Part shown: piece by piece, positions 1-6,220 of the stretch | Layout: the number at the start of each line of letters is the position of its first letter | How positions within the stretch are numbered: the first letter of the stretch is position 1 | NCBI GenBank assembly: GCA_028686145.1 | Contig: JAQUCQ010000165.1 | Location: 1-7,404, forward strand | Origin: Desulfuromonadaceae bacterium | Lineage (GTDB): Bacteria > Desulfobacterota > Desulfuromonadia > Geobacterales > Pseudopelobacteraceae | DNA length: 7,404 nucleotides | Direction: 5' to 3' | Position numbers and translations under genes: made by a program | Notes under the pieces: generated by a model | The model's database searches: none | Told to the model about the DNA's origin: nothing | What the model saw: the letters and a program-made list of their open reading frames with translations, nothing else

Positions 1-1
1 G

Positions 2-361
2 TACTGGCAGAGGATCTTTGACAGTACAATCCGGTTGACTGATTGCGCATGGTGGGATTATCATTTTGTCTTCAGTTGCTGGCTCCGGGGACAGCTTTCC
101 ATGGTCCCAATGGACAATCTGGTGAGCAACATTGGCGGCGGATTTTCTGCAACTCACACTACGGTCAGGGATGACCCCCGTCTTGGCCGCCAACTAACAC
201 CAATGACCTTTCCGTTACATCACCCCGAAATGGTGCGTCGTGATCTGAATAATGAAATTAGTGGTGATATCTCTCTGGCTCGTTGCGAATGGTGGTTAAG
301 GAAGAATTCTGCCCGTTTCATGGGGAGGATATTGGATGATGATTATGGTAGAACGGTTTAA
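2..361 (+). CDS. HlpA-like nucleotide-diphospho-sugar transferase, C-terminal part (5' end outside window)
   Basis: This is the last 119 codons of a gene that enters from the left edge in frame 2 and ends at TAA 359-361. The visible protein has a Trp-rich stretch (WWDYHFVFSCWLRG, about residues 18-31), then VPMDNLVSNIGGG followed by ATHTT. A 'PN.NLVSNIG.G..ATHT' block near the C-terminus, followed by a 'P..FPL.HP..V.RD' block (here MTFPLHHPEMVRRD), is what I remember from HlpA-like proteins. These are GT-A-fold transferases common in O-antigen and other surface-glycan clusters. The catalytic N-terminal half lies outside the window, so the sugar specificity is unknown. No frameshift is visible. 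The in-frame TTG at 35 is not taken as the start because the family-like sequence continues up to the edge. Its 3' end overlaps the methyltransferase gene by 26 bases, so the two are probably co-translated. Family assignment is from remembered motifs only. Confidence 0.6.
   Translation, partial: YWQRIFDSTIRLTDCAWWDYHFVFSCWLRGQLSMVPMDNLVSNIGGGFSATHTTVRDDPRLGRQLTPMTFPLHHPEMVRRDLNNEISGDISLARCEWWLRKNSARFMGRILDDDYGRTV
322..328 (+). promoter_or_regulatory. Ribosome binding site for the methyltransferase gene
   Basis: GGGGAGG lies 7 bases before the ATG at 336 and 10 before the ATG at 339. It sits inside the 3' end of the upstream gene. It is the strongest Shine-Dalgarno match among the start regions of this operon and supports a start at 336/339 rather than at the third nearby ATG (345). 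Confidence 0.7.
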
Positions 362-1067
362 ACAACTGCGAGTGGTTAAAACCCTACACAGTGGAATGTG
401 GAAAGCGATAGGACTTTTAGTGACTAGAAGTCGGCGTAGTGAGTTCCTTAATATACCTGGTTTTAAGGGGTTGCATGTTGGGTGCGGGCATAATGTTTTG
501 CAGGGATGGTTCAATACCGACTTGTTTTCGAGTAAGATGGTGACCCACCTGGATATCAAAAAAACGTTAAAGTTCCCAAATAATTGTCTTGATGCCCTGT
601 ACTCCGAGCATGTGATTGAACATCTTTCGCGCGAGGAGTGTTCCCAATTTTTGCGTGAAGCAAACAGAATGTTGAAACCAGGTGGAATTCTGCGCCTTGT
701 GACTCCGGATCTTGGTTTTTTTCTAAAAATGGTGGCAGATCCCTTCAAACAGGATGCTGAGGTTTATCTCAACTGGTTTGCCGGGGATGAATGTACGAGA
801 GAGTATGCTGCAGAGATGGCACTGAATACCATTATTGGTGATCATGGTCATGTGCATGTATATTCCGAGGGGACATTGACAGCCAAATTACAGGGTGCTG
901 GATTTGTCGAAGTAAAGCGCTTTCCTGTTGGAAAGAGCAATTATCCCTTTCTGTTTGGAATTGAAGGTCACGGGAAGTTGCCCGGAATCGGTGATGAAAT
1001 AAACCGTTTAGAATCAATGGCTCTGGAAGCTGTAAGATCCGAGAGTCAGAATTATGCGAGTAATTAG
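336..1067 (+). CDS. Class I SAM-dependent methyltransferase (COG4627-like), glycan cluster
   Basis: This 243-residue protein has a compact Rossmann-fold methyltransferase core. The SAM-binding motif I is LHVGCGHN (residues 46-53), followed by GWFNTDL (57-63). The typical post-motif stretch FPNNCLDALYSEHVIEHL is at 80-97. RMLKPGGILRLVTPDL (111-126) is the motif III region. Near the end, HVHVYSEGTLTAKLQGAGF (172-190) is the usual final strand/helix region of this group. The 'LH.GCG..-GW.N.D' plus 'SEHVIEHL' combination fits small predicted methyltransferases placed next to glycosyltransferases, so the likely role is O-methylation of a sugar or glycan end. The acceptor is inferred from context only. 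The start at 336 is set by GGGGAGG 7 bases upstream; ATGs at 339 and 345 are in the same frame. The gene overlaps its upstream neighbour by 26 bases and its downstream neighbour by 14. The length is complete for the group. Confidence 0.85.
   Translation: MMIMVERFKQLRVVKTLHSGMWKAIGLLVTRSRRSEFLNIPGFKGLHVGCGHNVLQGWFNTDLFSSKMVTHLDIKKTLKFPNNCLDALYSEHVIEHLSREECSQFLREANRMLKPGGILRLVTPDLGFFLKMVADPFKQDAEVYLNWFAGDECTREYAAEMALNTIIGDHGHVHVYSEGTLTAKLQGAGFVEVKRFPVGKSNYPFLFGIEGHGKLPGIGDEINRLESMALEAVRSESQNYASN
1041..1045 (+). promoter_or_regulatory. Weak ribosome binding site for the family 2 glycosyltransferase
   Basis: GAGAG lies 8 bases before the ATG at 1054, inside the end of the methyltransferase gene. 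The match is modest. With the 14-base gene overlap, re-initiation by ribosomes finishing the upstream gene is a reasonable additional mechanism. A GTG at 1069 in the same frame has no better site in front of it. Confidence 0.4.
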
Positions 1068-2046
1068 CGTGGAGCTGCTTCCTCAAATATCGATAATCAT
1101 CTGTACAAATCGGGCTCCCAAAACGATTGATGAACTCTTCCTCTCAATACAACATCAGTCAGAGCTCAACAAATGTGAAGTTATTCTGGTGGATAACGGC
1201 ATCGTTGCGTCACAGGTTGAGAGGATACGTCAGCAGCTAGTGCAACTCCCCTGTAGTTCTTTTTATCTATATGAACCGCGTTCAGGGCTCTGGCATGCCA
1301 GGAGGTCTGCTTTTGCCAAGGCTCGCGGCGTATGGATGCTGTTGTTGGACGATGACAATGAATTGGCAGAGATGGCAATAAAACATCTTCTGGCTTTTAT
1401 TGCAAACCATCATGGTGTTGGAGGAATCTCATCTCGTGTAGTAGCGCGGTGGGAGCGTCACCCAGCTACTTGGTTGCAACGATTTGGCACTTGCTGTCTG
1501 AGCTTCACCGAGTCGGGCCTCTATTCTCCACGTTATGGTGAAACGGTCTGGTCTCATCCCCGTGTACCAGGAATTCGACCACCCGGGGGAGGGATGATTA
1601 TCCATCGGAAAATTGCCGGAGCATTCTTAATTGATTTTTCACTGTTACCGTCCGAAATTACTCAACCTTCGGTTCCTTGTGAAGACCATGCCATTTACTG
1701 CGAAGTCGGCCACCATGCTATGGCAACGGCCTACGTGCCGACGATAGTAGTTTATCACAACTTGGATGCGTCGAGGACTTCGCTTGCGGCACTAACTCGA
1801 CTGAATTTCCGGATGATCCGCGGGTACGGAGTGTTCACTCCTTTCGAATTGTTGTTCTCTGGTTACGACAAGGGATGGTTGCGCCTTATAGGCGGGGTTG
1901 TTGTTGGACAATTACGTCTGGTTATGCTTCATCCGAAGACATGGTGGCTGGTGTTGGTGCGTCTAGTGGCTTTTTTTGTAGGAGTTGCACATGGGGTGGC
2001 GTTGCGCAATGTTGCCGGTAGAAGAGGTGCCGGTCAAGATGATTAA
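1054..2046 (+). CDS. Family 2 glycosyltransferase with hydrophobic C-terminal segment
   Basis: The 330-residue protein begins with the usual GT2 first strand, QISIIICTNRAP (residues 11-22). DELFLSIQHQS (27-37) and EVILVDNG (42-49) follow. The metal/nucleotide-sugar site is LLLDDDNEL (96-104), matching the DxD motif of GT-A enzymes. Acceptor-side landmarks are PPGGGMIIHR (176-185) and CEDHAIYCEVGHHA (209-222), which stands where GT2 enzymes have the acidic 'ED' catalytic-base motif. YVPTIVVYHN (228-237) then matches the common 'YVP.A.VYH' strand. Residues about 296-317 are strongly hydrophobic, suggesting membrane attachment at the C-terminus. The enzyme probably transfers one sugar from a nucleotide-sugar donor to a lipid-linked glycan on the cytoplasmic side of the membrane; donor and acceptor cannot be read. 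It overlaps the methyltransferase gene by 14 bases and the next gene by at least 8 (ATGATTAA, 2039-2046). Family call is firm, function within the family open. Confidence 0.9.
   Translation: MRVISVELLPQISIIICTNRAPKTIDELFLSIQHQSELNKCEVILVDNGIVASQVERIRQQLVQLPCSSFYLYEPRSGLWHARRSAFAKARGVWMLLLDDDNELAEMAIKHLLAFIANHHGVGGISSRVVARWERHPATWLQRFGTCCLSFTESGLYSPRYGETVWSHPRVPGIRPPGGGMIIHRKIAGAFLIDFSLLPSEITQPSVPCEDHAIYCEVGHHAMATAYVPTIVVYHNLDASRTSLAALTRLNFRMIRGYGVFTPFELLFSGYDKGWLRLIGGVVVGQLRLVMLHPKTWWLVLVRLVAFFVGVAHGVALRNVAGRRGAGQDD
1979..1984 (+). promoter_or_regulatory. Possible ribosome binding site for an upstream start of the first family 9 gene
   Basis: TAGGAG is followed by 6 bases and then ATG at 1991, in frame with the family 9 gene. 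Using this start would add 16 residues and make a 56-base overlap with the GT2 gene. By match and spacing it is better than the site in front of the ATG at 2039, so it competes for the real start. It also codes for the GT2 C-terminus, so it may be fortuitous. Confidence 0.4.
2024..2029 (+). promoter_or_regulatory. Possible ribosome binding site for the first family 9 gene (start 2039)
   Basis: GAGGTG is 9 bases before the ATG at 2039. This start gives an 8-base overlap with the GT2 stop, similar to the other short overlaps in the operon. It competes with TAGGAG/ATG 1991. Confidence 0.45.
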
Positions 2047-3238
2047 TGCAGTCAGGGGAGTATTTACTGCTTGTTGGTTCGTCTCACTGTTGTTCCTTGA
2101 TCTGCTTTGCCTAATCATTCCTCGCCACAGAAATGATTCCTCTTGCGAGAAGATACTGGTGGTACGGTTGGATGCCGTTGGCGATTTTGTCCTATGGACG
2201 GCCAGTCTACAGCAACTGATTACCCCATACCTGTCTAAAAATTACCATGTTTCACTGCTGGGCAATGCGAGTTGGACTTCTGTCGCTGATCAATTTGCCT
2301 CTTTTAGTGAAGTAATTCCACTGGATCGTGATCGTTTTCTTTCCAATATTCCCTACCGGCTACGCACAATCTTGAGGATACGCCAAGCCTGTTACACAAC
2401 TGTGATAGTCCCTGCTTACTCACGTGAGCTGCTTTTTGGTGATGCTATCATAAGGTTGAGCGGGGCTCGTAACCGGATAGGTTCGATGGGCGACTGCACA
2501 AACATCCGTCCATGGTTGAAAAAAATAGCCGACACTTGGTACACTCGGCTGCTCCCTGCAGACCCTGCAATATGTTATGAACTGCAGAGGAATGCTGAAT
2601 TTGTCAGCCGGTTCTGGGGAACCGACGTTCCTCTCACAATGCCTTCTCTGCCGATTCAGTCATCTATCCCGGAGGAACTCCGGGGAATTGAATACTTCGT
2701 GATTGCTCCAGGTGCACTGGTAGCGGGAAAACGGTGGCCACTCCATAACTTCCGTGACGTCATAGATATGATACAACAGAAGTGCGGCATCACAGGGGTT
2801 GTCTGCGGTGCAACTGGCGAAGAGGGAATGGGAGTTGCGTTGTCCAATACAAGCCATGGGAGAATTTTAGACTACGTGGGTCGTACTACATTAACTGAAC
2901 TTATTGCACTGATAGCTGGTGCTAAGTTGGTTTTGTCGAATGATAGCGCTGCCGTTCACATCGCTGCTGCAGTGTCTACTCCGTCGGTCTGTGTCTTGGG
3001 TGGACAGCACTTCGGACGATTTTTACCATACCAACGGATAGCTGTCGACGAAAGACCGCTACCGGCGGCCCTGTTTCATGTGATGCCATGTTTTCAATGC
3101 AATTGGATCTGCTCTAATAAAATCTCAGAAGAAGCTCCGTTCCCCTGTGTGACTTTGGTCACCTCGGATGAGATGTGGCAGGAAGCAAAATATATCCTGT
3201 TGCAAGAGCCTTTATCGAAAAAACAACCGGAAGTCTAG
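2039..3238 (+). CDS. Family 9 glycosyltransferase (heptosyltransferase-like), first copy, with N-terminal hydrophobic segment
   Basis: The 399-residue protein has the two-lobed GT-B layout of the ADP-heptose:LPS heptosyltransferase family (GT9). The N-terminal lobe begins KILVVRLDAVGDFVLW (residues 38-53), matching the family 'ILv.RlgaiGD' loop. The C-terminal lobe shows APGALVAGKRWP (223-234), where the family has a 'PGa....KrWp' phosphate-contacting loop. SNDSAAVHIAAAVSTPSVCV (300-319) is the family nucleotide-binding 'D.a..HiA.a...P.v' motif. The C-terminus has a cysteine group (C351, C354, C358, C370). An unusual feature for a soluble GT9 is a hydrophobic stretch at about residues 9-27 before the catalytic lobe, which probably anchors the protein. 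The start is uncertain: ATG 2039 gives an 8-base overlap with the GT2 gene, while ATG 1991 has a better Shine-Dalgarno and adds 16 residues; TTG 1985 is less likely. It probably adds heptose or a related sugar to the glycan core. I give no waa symbol because copies of this family are not separable by eye. Confidence 0.88.
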   Translation: MINAVRGVFTACWFVSLLFLDLLCLIIPRHRNDSSCEKILVVRLDAVGDFVLWTASLQQLITPYLSKNYHVSLLGNASWTSVADQFASFSEVIPLDRDRFLSNIPYRLRTILRIRQACYTTVIVPAYSRELLFGDAIIRLSGARNRIGSMGDCTNIRPWLKKIADTWYTRLLPADPAICYELQRNAEFVSRFWGTDVPLTMPSLPIQSSIPEELRGIEYFVIAPGALVAGKRWPLHNFRDVIDMIQQKCGITGVVCGATGEEGMGVALSNTSHGRILDYVGRTTLTELIALIAGAKLVLSNDSAAVHIAAAVSTPSVCVLGGQHFGRFLPYQRIAVDERPLPAALFHVMPCFQCNWICSNKISEEAPFPCVTLVTSDEMWQEAKYILLQEPLSKKQPEV

Positions 3239-3252
3239 TGCCATTTTGAATG

Positions 3253-3268
3253 CATAGTATCATAGTAT
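3253..3268 (+). repeat. Two-copy 8-base tandem repeat (CATAGTAT x2)
   Basis: CATAGTAT occurs twice head to tail, at 3253-3260 and 3261-3268, both copies perfect. It lies in the only gap of the operon, just before the ribosome binding site of the second family 9 gene. It may be a replication-slippage duplication; no function is implied by the sequence. Confidence 0.75.
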
Positions 3269-3271
3269 AGC

Positions 3272-3276
3272 AGGGG
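3272..3276 (+). promoter_or_regulatory. Ribosome binding site supporting a TTG start
   Basis: AGGGG is 9 bases before the TTG at 3286. It supports that rare start codon over the internal ATG at 3382, which has no comparable site close in front of it. Confidence 0.55.
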
Positions 3277-3285
3277 TAACTTGCT

Positions 3286-4410
3286 TTGAAGATAAAGCTG
3301 CTTAAATTTATAGATAAAATTGTAGGAGCTATTGTCTCTGTCTGCCCCCGTTCTGCACAGGAATGTCAATTTCCTACTCCCATGCGTATTCTCCTGATAC
3401 GCCCTGGAGGCATTGGCGATGCAGCACTCCTTGCCCAGATAATAATAGATATAAAAAAGTTATTCCCTGATTCTCACATTATAATATTGGCAGAGCGTCG
3501 CAATTCAGGTGTTTTTACTCTGTTTCCTAACGTAGATGAGATGCTTTGCTATGATCGAGTTAGAGAGTTTTCCCGTGTACTGTGCGGTAAATATGATGTT
3601 GTGATTGACACGGAACAGAGTCATTGCTTATCAGCGGTGGTGGCTAGATTAGTGCGAGCCCCGGTTAAGATCGGTTTTGAAACCAACGAACGGCGCCGGA
3701 TGTTCACACATGGCATAGCATATGATCTGGATGCCTATGAACCAGACAATTTTTTAGCTCTGCTGAAGCCGTTGGGAGTGGATTGCCCACAGGATGTTGG
3801 AACAGAATTATTGACGGTGCCACTTCAATCGGTATCTAAAGCAAGTATCTTATTGCAACCCCTTATCTCGGAAATATTTGTTACGATGTTTCCCGGAGCG
3901 TCGGTTCCAGAAAAACGCTGGGGGACGAATAGTTTCCGGCGTGTGGCAGAAATGCTGTCCATTTTTGGTATTCCAGTTGTTGTTGTGGGTGGAAAAGAGG
4001 ATCGACAACAGGGAGAGGTGATAACTTCCGGGGGACTGGGGCTGAACCTTGCCGGAATTACTTCGCTATCCGAGACGGCAGCTGTTATTCAAAAGAGTTC
4101 TCTGCTATTGAGCGGCGATTCCGGAGTGCTGCACATTGCTGTTGGTTTGGGGAAACCTACGGTTTCATTGTTTGGGCCTGGAAACGTCAAAAAATGGGCT
4201 CCACGGGGGGAACGGCATATTGTGATTCATAAGGAATTACCCTGTTCTCCCTGTACAACATTTGTTACTATTCCACCCTGTCCGATTAAGACCCAATGCA
4301 TGCGGGATATTTCCGTTGATGAAGTGGTCAACGCTGTCACGATGCTGTTAACCAGCATTGGAGCTATGCCGTCACTATGCTGCAAACGGGATTGGATTGA
4401 AACGGCATGA
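3286..4410 (+). CDS. Family 9 glycosyltransferase (heptosyltransferase-like), second copy, TTG start
   Basis: The 374-residue protein belongs to the same GT-B family as its upstream neighbour but is clearly diverged from it. The first lobe carries MRILLIRPGGIGDAALLAQ (residues 33-51). The second carries MFPGASVPEKRWG (201-213), then LLSGDSGVLHIAVGLGKPTV (274-293) continuing into SLFGPG, the most recognisable GT9 motif. A C-terminal cysteine group (C320, C323, C332, C338) lies in LPCSPC...PPCPIKTQCM, as in many members. The TTG start is favoured by AGGGG 9 bases upstream. It is also favoured because the added N-terminus, KLLKFIDKIVG, resembles the short amphipathic leader I recall in homologues. 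ATG 3382 (residue 33) is the alternative. The protein probably acts at the inner membrane face, adding a heptose-like sugar after or before the first copy. Its stop codon overlaps the ligB start (ATGA, 4407-4410), so the ligase is likely translated from the same message. Confidence 0.9.
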   Translation: MKIKLLKFIDKIVGAIVSVCPRSAQECQFPTPMRILLIRPGGIGDAALLAQIIIDIKKLFPDSHIIILAERRNSGVFTLFPNVDEMLCYDRVREFSRVLCGKYDVVIDTEQSHCLSAVVARLVRAPVKIGFETNERRRMFTHGIAYDLDAYEPDNFLALLKPLGVDCPQDVGTELLTVPLQSVSKASILLQPLISEIFVTMFPGASVPEKRWGTNSFRRVAEMLSIFGIPVVVVGGKEDRQQGEVITSGGLGLNLAGITSLSETAAVIQKSSLLLSGDSGVLHIAVGLGKPTVSLFGPGNVKKWAPRGERHIVIHKELPCSPCTTFVTIPPCPIKTQCMRDISVDEVVNAVTMLLTSIGAMPSLCCKRDWIETA

Positions 4411-6218
4411 ATGCTGAGATAAAGGAAAAGTGGTACTTTATTACATCCCGTTCTGCTCCCATCGTGCTCTTGTTTCTATTGATTTCAATATCACTCTTCC
4501 CTGTATATTCGGATGCCTGTCCGAAAATTTCCAACATTGACGCCACACAACAGATGACCTCCCTGGCAAACGATATCCGTTACCATAATTACCTTTATTA
4601 TGAGAAAGCGCAGCTGCTTATCAGTGATGCTGAGTATGATCAGTTGCTTGCTCGGCTAGTGATGCTTGAAAAATGCTTCCCTGCGTTGATAGAGGCTGAT
4701 TCACCAACCAGAACGGTGGGTGGCGGCAAAGGGGGAGGATCTTTGGTAATAAAGCATGACCGCCCGATGCTTAGTCTGTCGTCGTCTACCGGCCCGGAGG
4801 CGGTGGAAACTCTTCTGAGAAGGTTTTCGGGCGGAAAAGTGCAGCTGCTGGTCCAACCGAAGGTTGACGGGCTGCCGGTGGAGCTGATTTATGAAACCGG
4901 ACGGTTGGTTTCGGCAGCGACGCGCGGGAATGGTCATATCGGTGAGGATGTGACGGAGCGAGTTCGTGAAATCGATGGTATTCCGCATCTGTTGACCGGT
5001 ACGTTTCCAGATCGGGTGGTGGTGCGTGGCGAAGTCTATGCTGATTGGCAGCTTCTTCAAAAATACGAAAAAATGGCTGCAACGGAAAAGTATGCCACAC
5101 CTCGCCATATGGCAGCAGGAGTTTTGAAATCTCAAAAACCAAATTTGGCGGCGGTGGCGGTTCTCCGCCTGTTCCCATTTGAACTGGTGACCACCGGATC
5201 AGTGCGCTCCGACCTGGCGGCACTGGAGCTGCTCTCAGAGTGGGGATTTCCGGTCGACCTCGAACAGACTCATACTGTGCGAACGTTTGCCGACGTTCAG
5301 GCAGTGTATCGCGCCTTTTTGGCACATCGAGATGAGTACCCATTTGCCATGGACGGAATCGTGGTTAAAGTGGATGATCTGTCTCTACGCCAGCAGTTGG
5401 GGGAAGGGGTACGTGCACCTTTCTGGGCGGCAGCATGGAAATATCCGCCGGACACTGCTCGTACCCAGGTGCTTGGAATTAAGTGGGCAGTTGGTCGTAC
5501 TGGCCGCCGGACACCGGTTGTTGAGGTGTCTCCGGTACGGCTTGGTGGCATACAGGTTACCAGAGTTTCGCTGTACAATGATGCCGAAGTTGCCCGGCTG
5601 GATATTGCGATCGGGGACCAGGTAGTGGTTGCCCTGGTGGGGGATGTTATTCCCCGGGTGCTGGAGGTTGTGAGGCGGGAACCTCGTGATATGGTTTATG
5701 GTGGAACAGTAGCACAGATTTCGGAGCCTGCCTTGGATGCGTGTCTGCATGATTCACCCGTATGCCGGGAGCAGTTTCTGTCCAGAGTGACCTATTTTGC
5801 TTCAAAGCAGGGACTTGGTATTAAAGGTCTCGGAAGGGGGCGCCTGCAAAAGCTGGTTGAAGCGGGACTGGTTAATGATCTCCCCTCGCTGTTTCTTCTG
5901 AAAGTGGAGGAAGTAGCTGAAGTACCCGGTTTGGGTATGGAAACGGCGCGGAGTCTGACGGCGGCAATCAAAGCGGCCGGTCATGCGGAACCATTCCGTA
6001 TCGTCACCGCCCTGAGTGTTCCTGGTGCCGGGCCGGGCAGGGTAGAACATCTGTCCCGGCAATTCACCTCACTGGATGCGCTGCTGGCAAGTGGACAGAA
6101 ACAATTGGCAGGTCTCCCAAGCACTGACCTCCGGGCGGCAAAATCAATCCAGAGATTTTTTCTGTCGCCAGGCGGCCAGGAACTGCTGGTGAAATTTCGT
6201 AAACTGGGATTTTTGTAG
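4407..6218 (+). CDS. ligB: NAD+-dependent DNA ligase, LigB type, with signal-like N-terminus
   Basis: The 603-residue protein seals nicks using NAD+. Domain Ia is present: YHNYLYY (59-65) and ISDAEYDQL (72-80), the NMN-binding signature. Motif I is KVDG with the adenylated lysine K152 (codon 4860-4862). Further nucleotidyltransferase landmarks are TRGNGHIGEDVT (172-183), VRGEVY (206-211), MDGIVVKVD (315-323) and AAWKYP (342-347). The OB fold includes GRTG (363-366). Helix-hairpin-helix segments follow at about 468-580 (GIKGLG, VPGLG, VPGAGPG). Of the four zinc-finger cysteines of LigA only a C446/C453 pair remains, and there is no BRCT domain; both fit LigB rather than LigA. Residues about 17-35 form a hydrophobic, signal-peptide-like segment followed by DACPK; E. 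coli LigB also begins with such a segment. The start codon overlaps the upstream glycosyltransferase stop by 4 bases, with no strong Shine-Dalgarno, implying coupling. This is presumably a second ligase beside an essential LigA elsewhere. Confidence 0.92.
   Translation: MNAEIKEKWYFITSRSAPIVLLFLLISISLFPVYSDACPKISNIDATQQMTSLANDIRYHNYLYYEKAQLLISDAEYDQLLARLVMLEKCFPALIEADSPTRTVGGGKGGGSLVIKHDRPMLSLSSSTGPEAVETLLRRFSGGKVQLLVQPKVDGLPVELIYETGRLVSAATRGNGHIGEDVTERVREIDGIPHLLTGTFPDRVVVRGEVYADWQLLQKYEKMAATEKYATPRHMAAGVLKSQKPNLAAVAVLRLFPFELVTTGSVRSDLAALELLSEWGFPVDLEQTHTVRTFADVQAVYRAFLAHRDEYPFAMDGIVVKVDDLSLRQQLGEGVRAPFWAAAWKYPPDTARTQVLGIKWAVGRTGRRTPVVEVSPVRLGGIQVTRVSLYNDAEVARLDIAIGDQVVVALVGDVIPRVLEVVRREPRDMVYGGTVAQISEPALDACLHDSPVCREQFLSRVTYFASKQGLGIKGLGRGRLQKLVEAGLVNDLPSLFLLKVEEVAEVPGLGMETARSLTAAIKAAGHAEPFRIVTALSVPGAGPGRVEHLSRQFTSLDALLASGQKQLAGLPSTDLRAAKSIQRFFLSPGGQELLVKFRKLGFL
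4455..4511 (+). other. Signal-peptide or membrane-anchor segment of LigB
   Basis: Codons 17-35 of ligB encode SAPIVLLFLLISISLFPVY, an uninterrupted hydrophobic stretch. Charged residues precede it (E4, K6, E7, K8, R15) and a small-residue region SDAC follows. This is the layout of an uncleaved anchor or a cleavable signal peptide. Whether it is used for export cannot be decided by eye. Confidence 0.6.
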
Positions 6219-6220
6219 GA

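Larger units (their letters stand above)
3239..3285 (+). other. Only intergenic gap in the + strand gene series (47 bases)
   Basis: The stretch between the two family 9 genes is AT-rich and holds a perfect two-copy 8-base tandem repeat, a Shine-Dalgarno site near its end, and no convincing hairpin or T-run terminator. TTGAAT at 3246-3251 resembles a -35 box, but I find no well-spaced -10 box, so an internal promoter is not supported. Confidence 0.5.

Noticed and set aside
296..748. 150-codon open frame on the - strand opposite the methyltransferase
   Set aside because: The + strand methyltransferase has clear motifs over the same bases. The reverse translation shows no family feature.
1972..1978. 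Run of seven T, considered as a terminator or programmed frameshift site
   Set aside because: No stable hairpin precedes it, and both the GT2 gene and the following gene read through normally in their own frames, so neither termination nor slippage is needed.
3239..3285. Internal promoter in the gap between the two family 9 genes
   Set aside because: TTGAAT resembles a -35 box but no -10 box occurs at 16-18 bases from it. The evidence is too weak to annotate.
4786..5343. 185-codon open frame on the - strand opposite ligB
   Set aside because: It lies wholly inside the well-supported ligB coding region. Its translation is low-complexity, Pro/Arg-rich, with no recognisable motif, as expected of a shadow of GC-richer coding sequence. 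The overlapping - strand frames at 4701-5135 and 5385-5750 are rejected for the same reason.
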